A stretch of 5,838 nucleotides of DNA from Desulfobacterales bacterium (GTDB taxonomy: Bacteria > Desulfobacterota > Desulfobacteria > Desulfobacterales > C00003106): assembly GCA_030613165.1 (NCBI GenBank), contig JAUWMN010000122.1:1-5838 (forward strand), in the 5' to 3' direction. A program made the position numbers and the translations under genes. A model generated the notes under the pieces. It did not search any database, was not told where the DNA came from, and saw nothing but the letters and a program-made list of their open reading frames with translations. Shown here piece after piece: positions 5,765-5,838 of this stretch. Position 1 is the stretch's first letter. Each line of letters opens with the position of its first letter.

Positions 5765-5789
5765 GTCGACAATCATAAATCGACAATCC
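5765..5789. repeat. Short heptamer tract TCGACAA/TCATAAA/TCGACAA
   Basis: Three 7-nt units followed by TCCA, immediately right of repeat copy 2. Its minus-strand form (TTGTCGA units) resembles the TTGACGA units at 789-803 near cheR, although the last bases differ. From 5790 to the window edge I see no supportable feature; a short minus-strand frame open from the edge and closing at 5801-5799 could be the tail of another gene, but 12 codons cannot establish that. Confidence 0.6.
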
Positions 5790-5838
5790 AATGACACGTT
5801 ATCTATTACTCCTATACGGATACCAGTCAGCTTCTCTC

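Noticed and set aside
5567..5789. CRISPR array
   Set aside because: Only two long, unequal direct copies with heptameric substructure and one 27-bp spacer; there is no regular repeat-spacer series and no cas gene.
5439..5797. Small frames on both strands across the right-hand repeats (5439-5687, 5452-5652, 5594-5794, 5615-5797)
   Set aside because: Their sequence is produced by the heptamer units (e.g. ATSNEEPVTSNQNPA), they lack ribosome sites, and overlapping strands are equally open.
5799..5838. 3' end of another minus-strand gene
   Set aside because: One frame is open from the edge for 12 codons and then stops, but this is too short to distinguish from chance and matches nothing I recognise.

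Overview
The window is a chemosensory or two-component signalling locus read entirely from the minus strand. It most resembles a Gram-negative delta-proteobacterial (Desulfobacterota-type) genome. That placement is an inference from the hybrid-kinase family, a textbook sigma-54 promoter and abundant 7-nt-periodic intergenic repeats; nothing in the window fixes the taxon.

Layout in transcription order (right to left). Positions 5414-5838 are non-coding as far as I can see: a heptamer-repeat block present as two direct copies (5567-5643 and 5671-5761), a dyad (5505-5542) that could be an activator site, and a near-perfect -24/-12 promoter (5442-5457). Positions 5183-5413 have the form of a non-autonomous transposable element (MITE): 38/40-bp inverted ends, a roughly 150-bp core and flanking 8-bp direct repeats TAATCCCT. 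It lies between the promoter and the kinase start codon. A strong Shine-Dalgarno (5124-5130) then precedes a TTG start at 5116. A 1410-residue membrane hybrid histidine kinase fills 884-5116: TM, Cache-like sensor, TM, HAMP repeats, a PAS with four cysteines, GAF, coiled coil, HisKA/HATPase, and three receiver domains. A 151-bp intercistronic gap with an inverted heptamer element separates it from a cheR-type methyltransferase (732 to 1), which runs off the left edge about 30 codons short of its expected end.

Functionally the two genes look like one operon: a multi-input kinase with its own receivers but no histidine phosphotransfer domain, followed by a CheR methyltransferase. The most notable structure is in the non-coding DNA. 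Seven-nucleotide-periodic, mostly inverted repeat tracts occur at four places: upstream, in the leader, in the intercistronic gap, and inside the kinase gene, where one is read in frame as a low-complexity linker between the ATPase and the first receiver.
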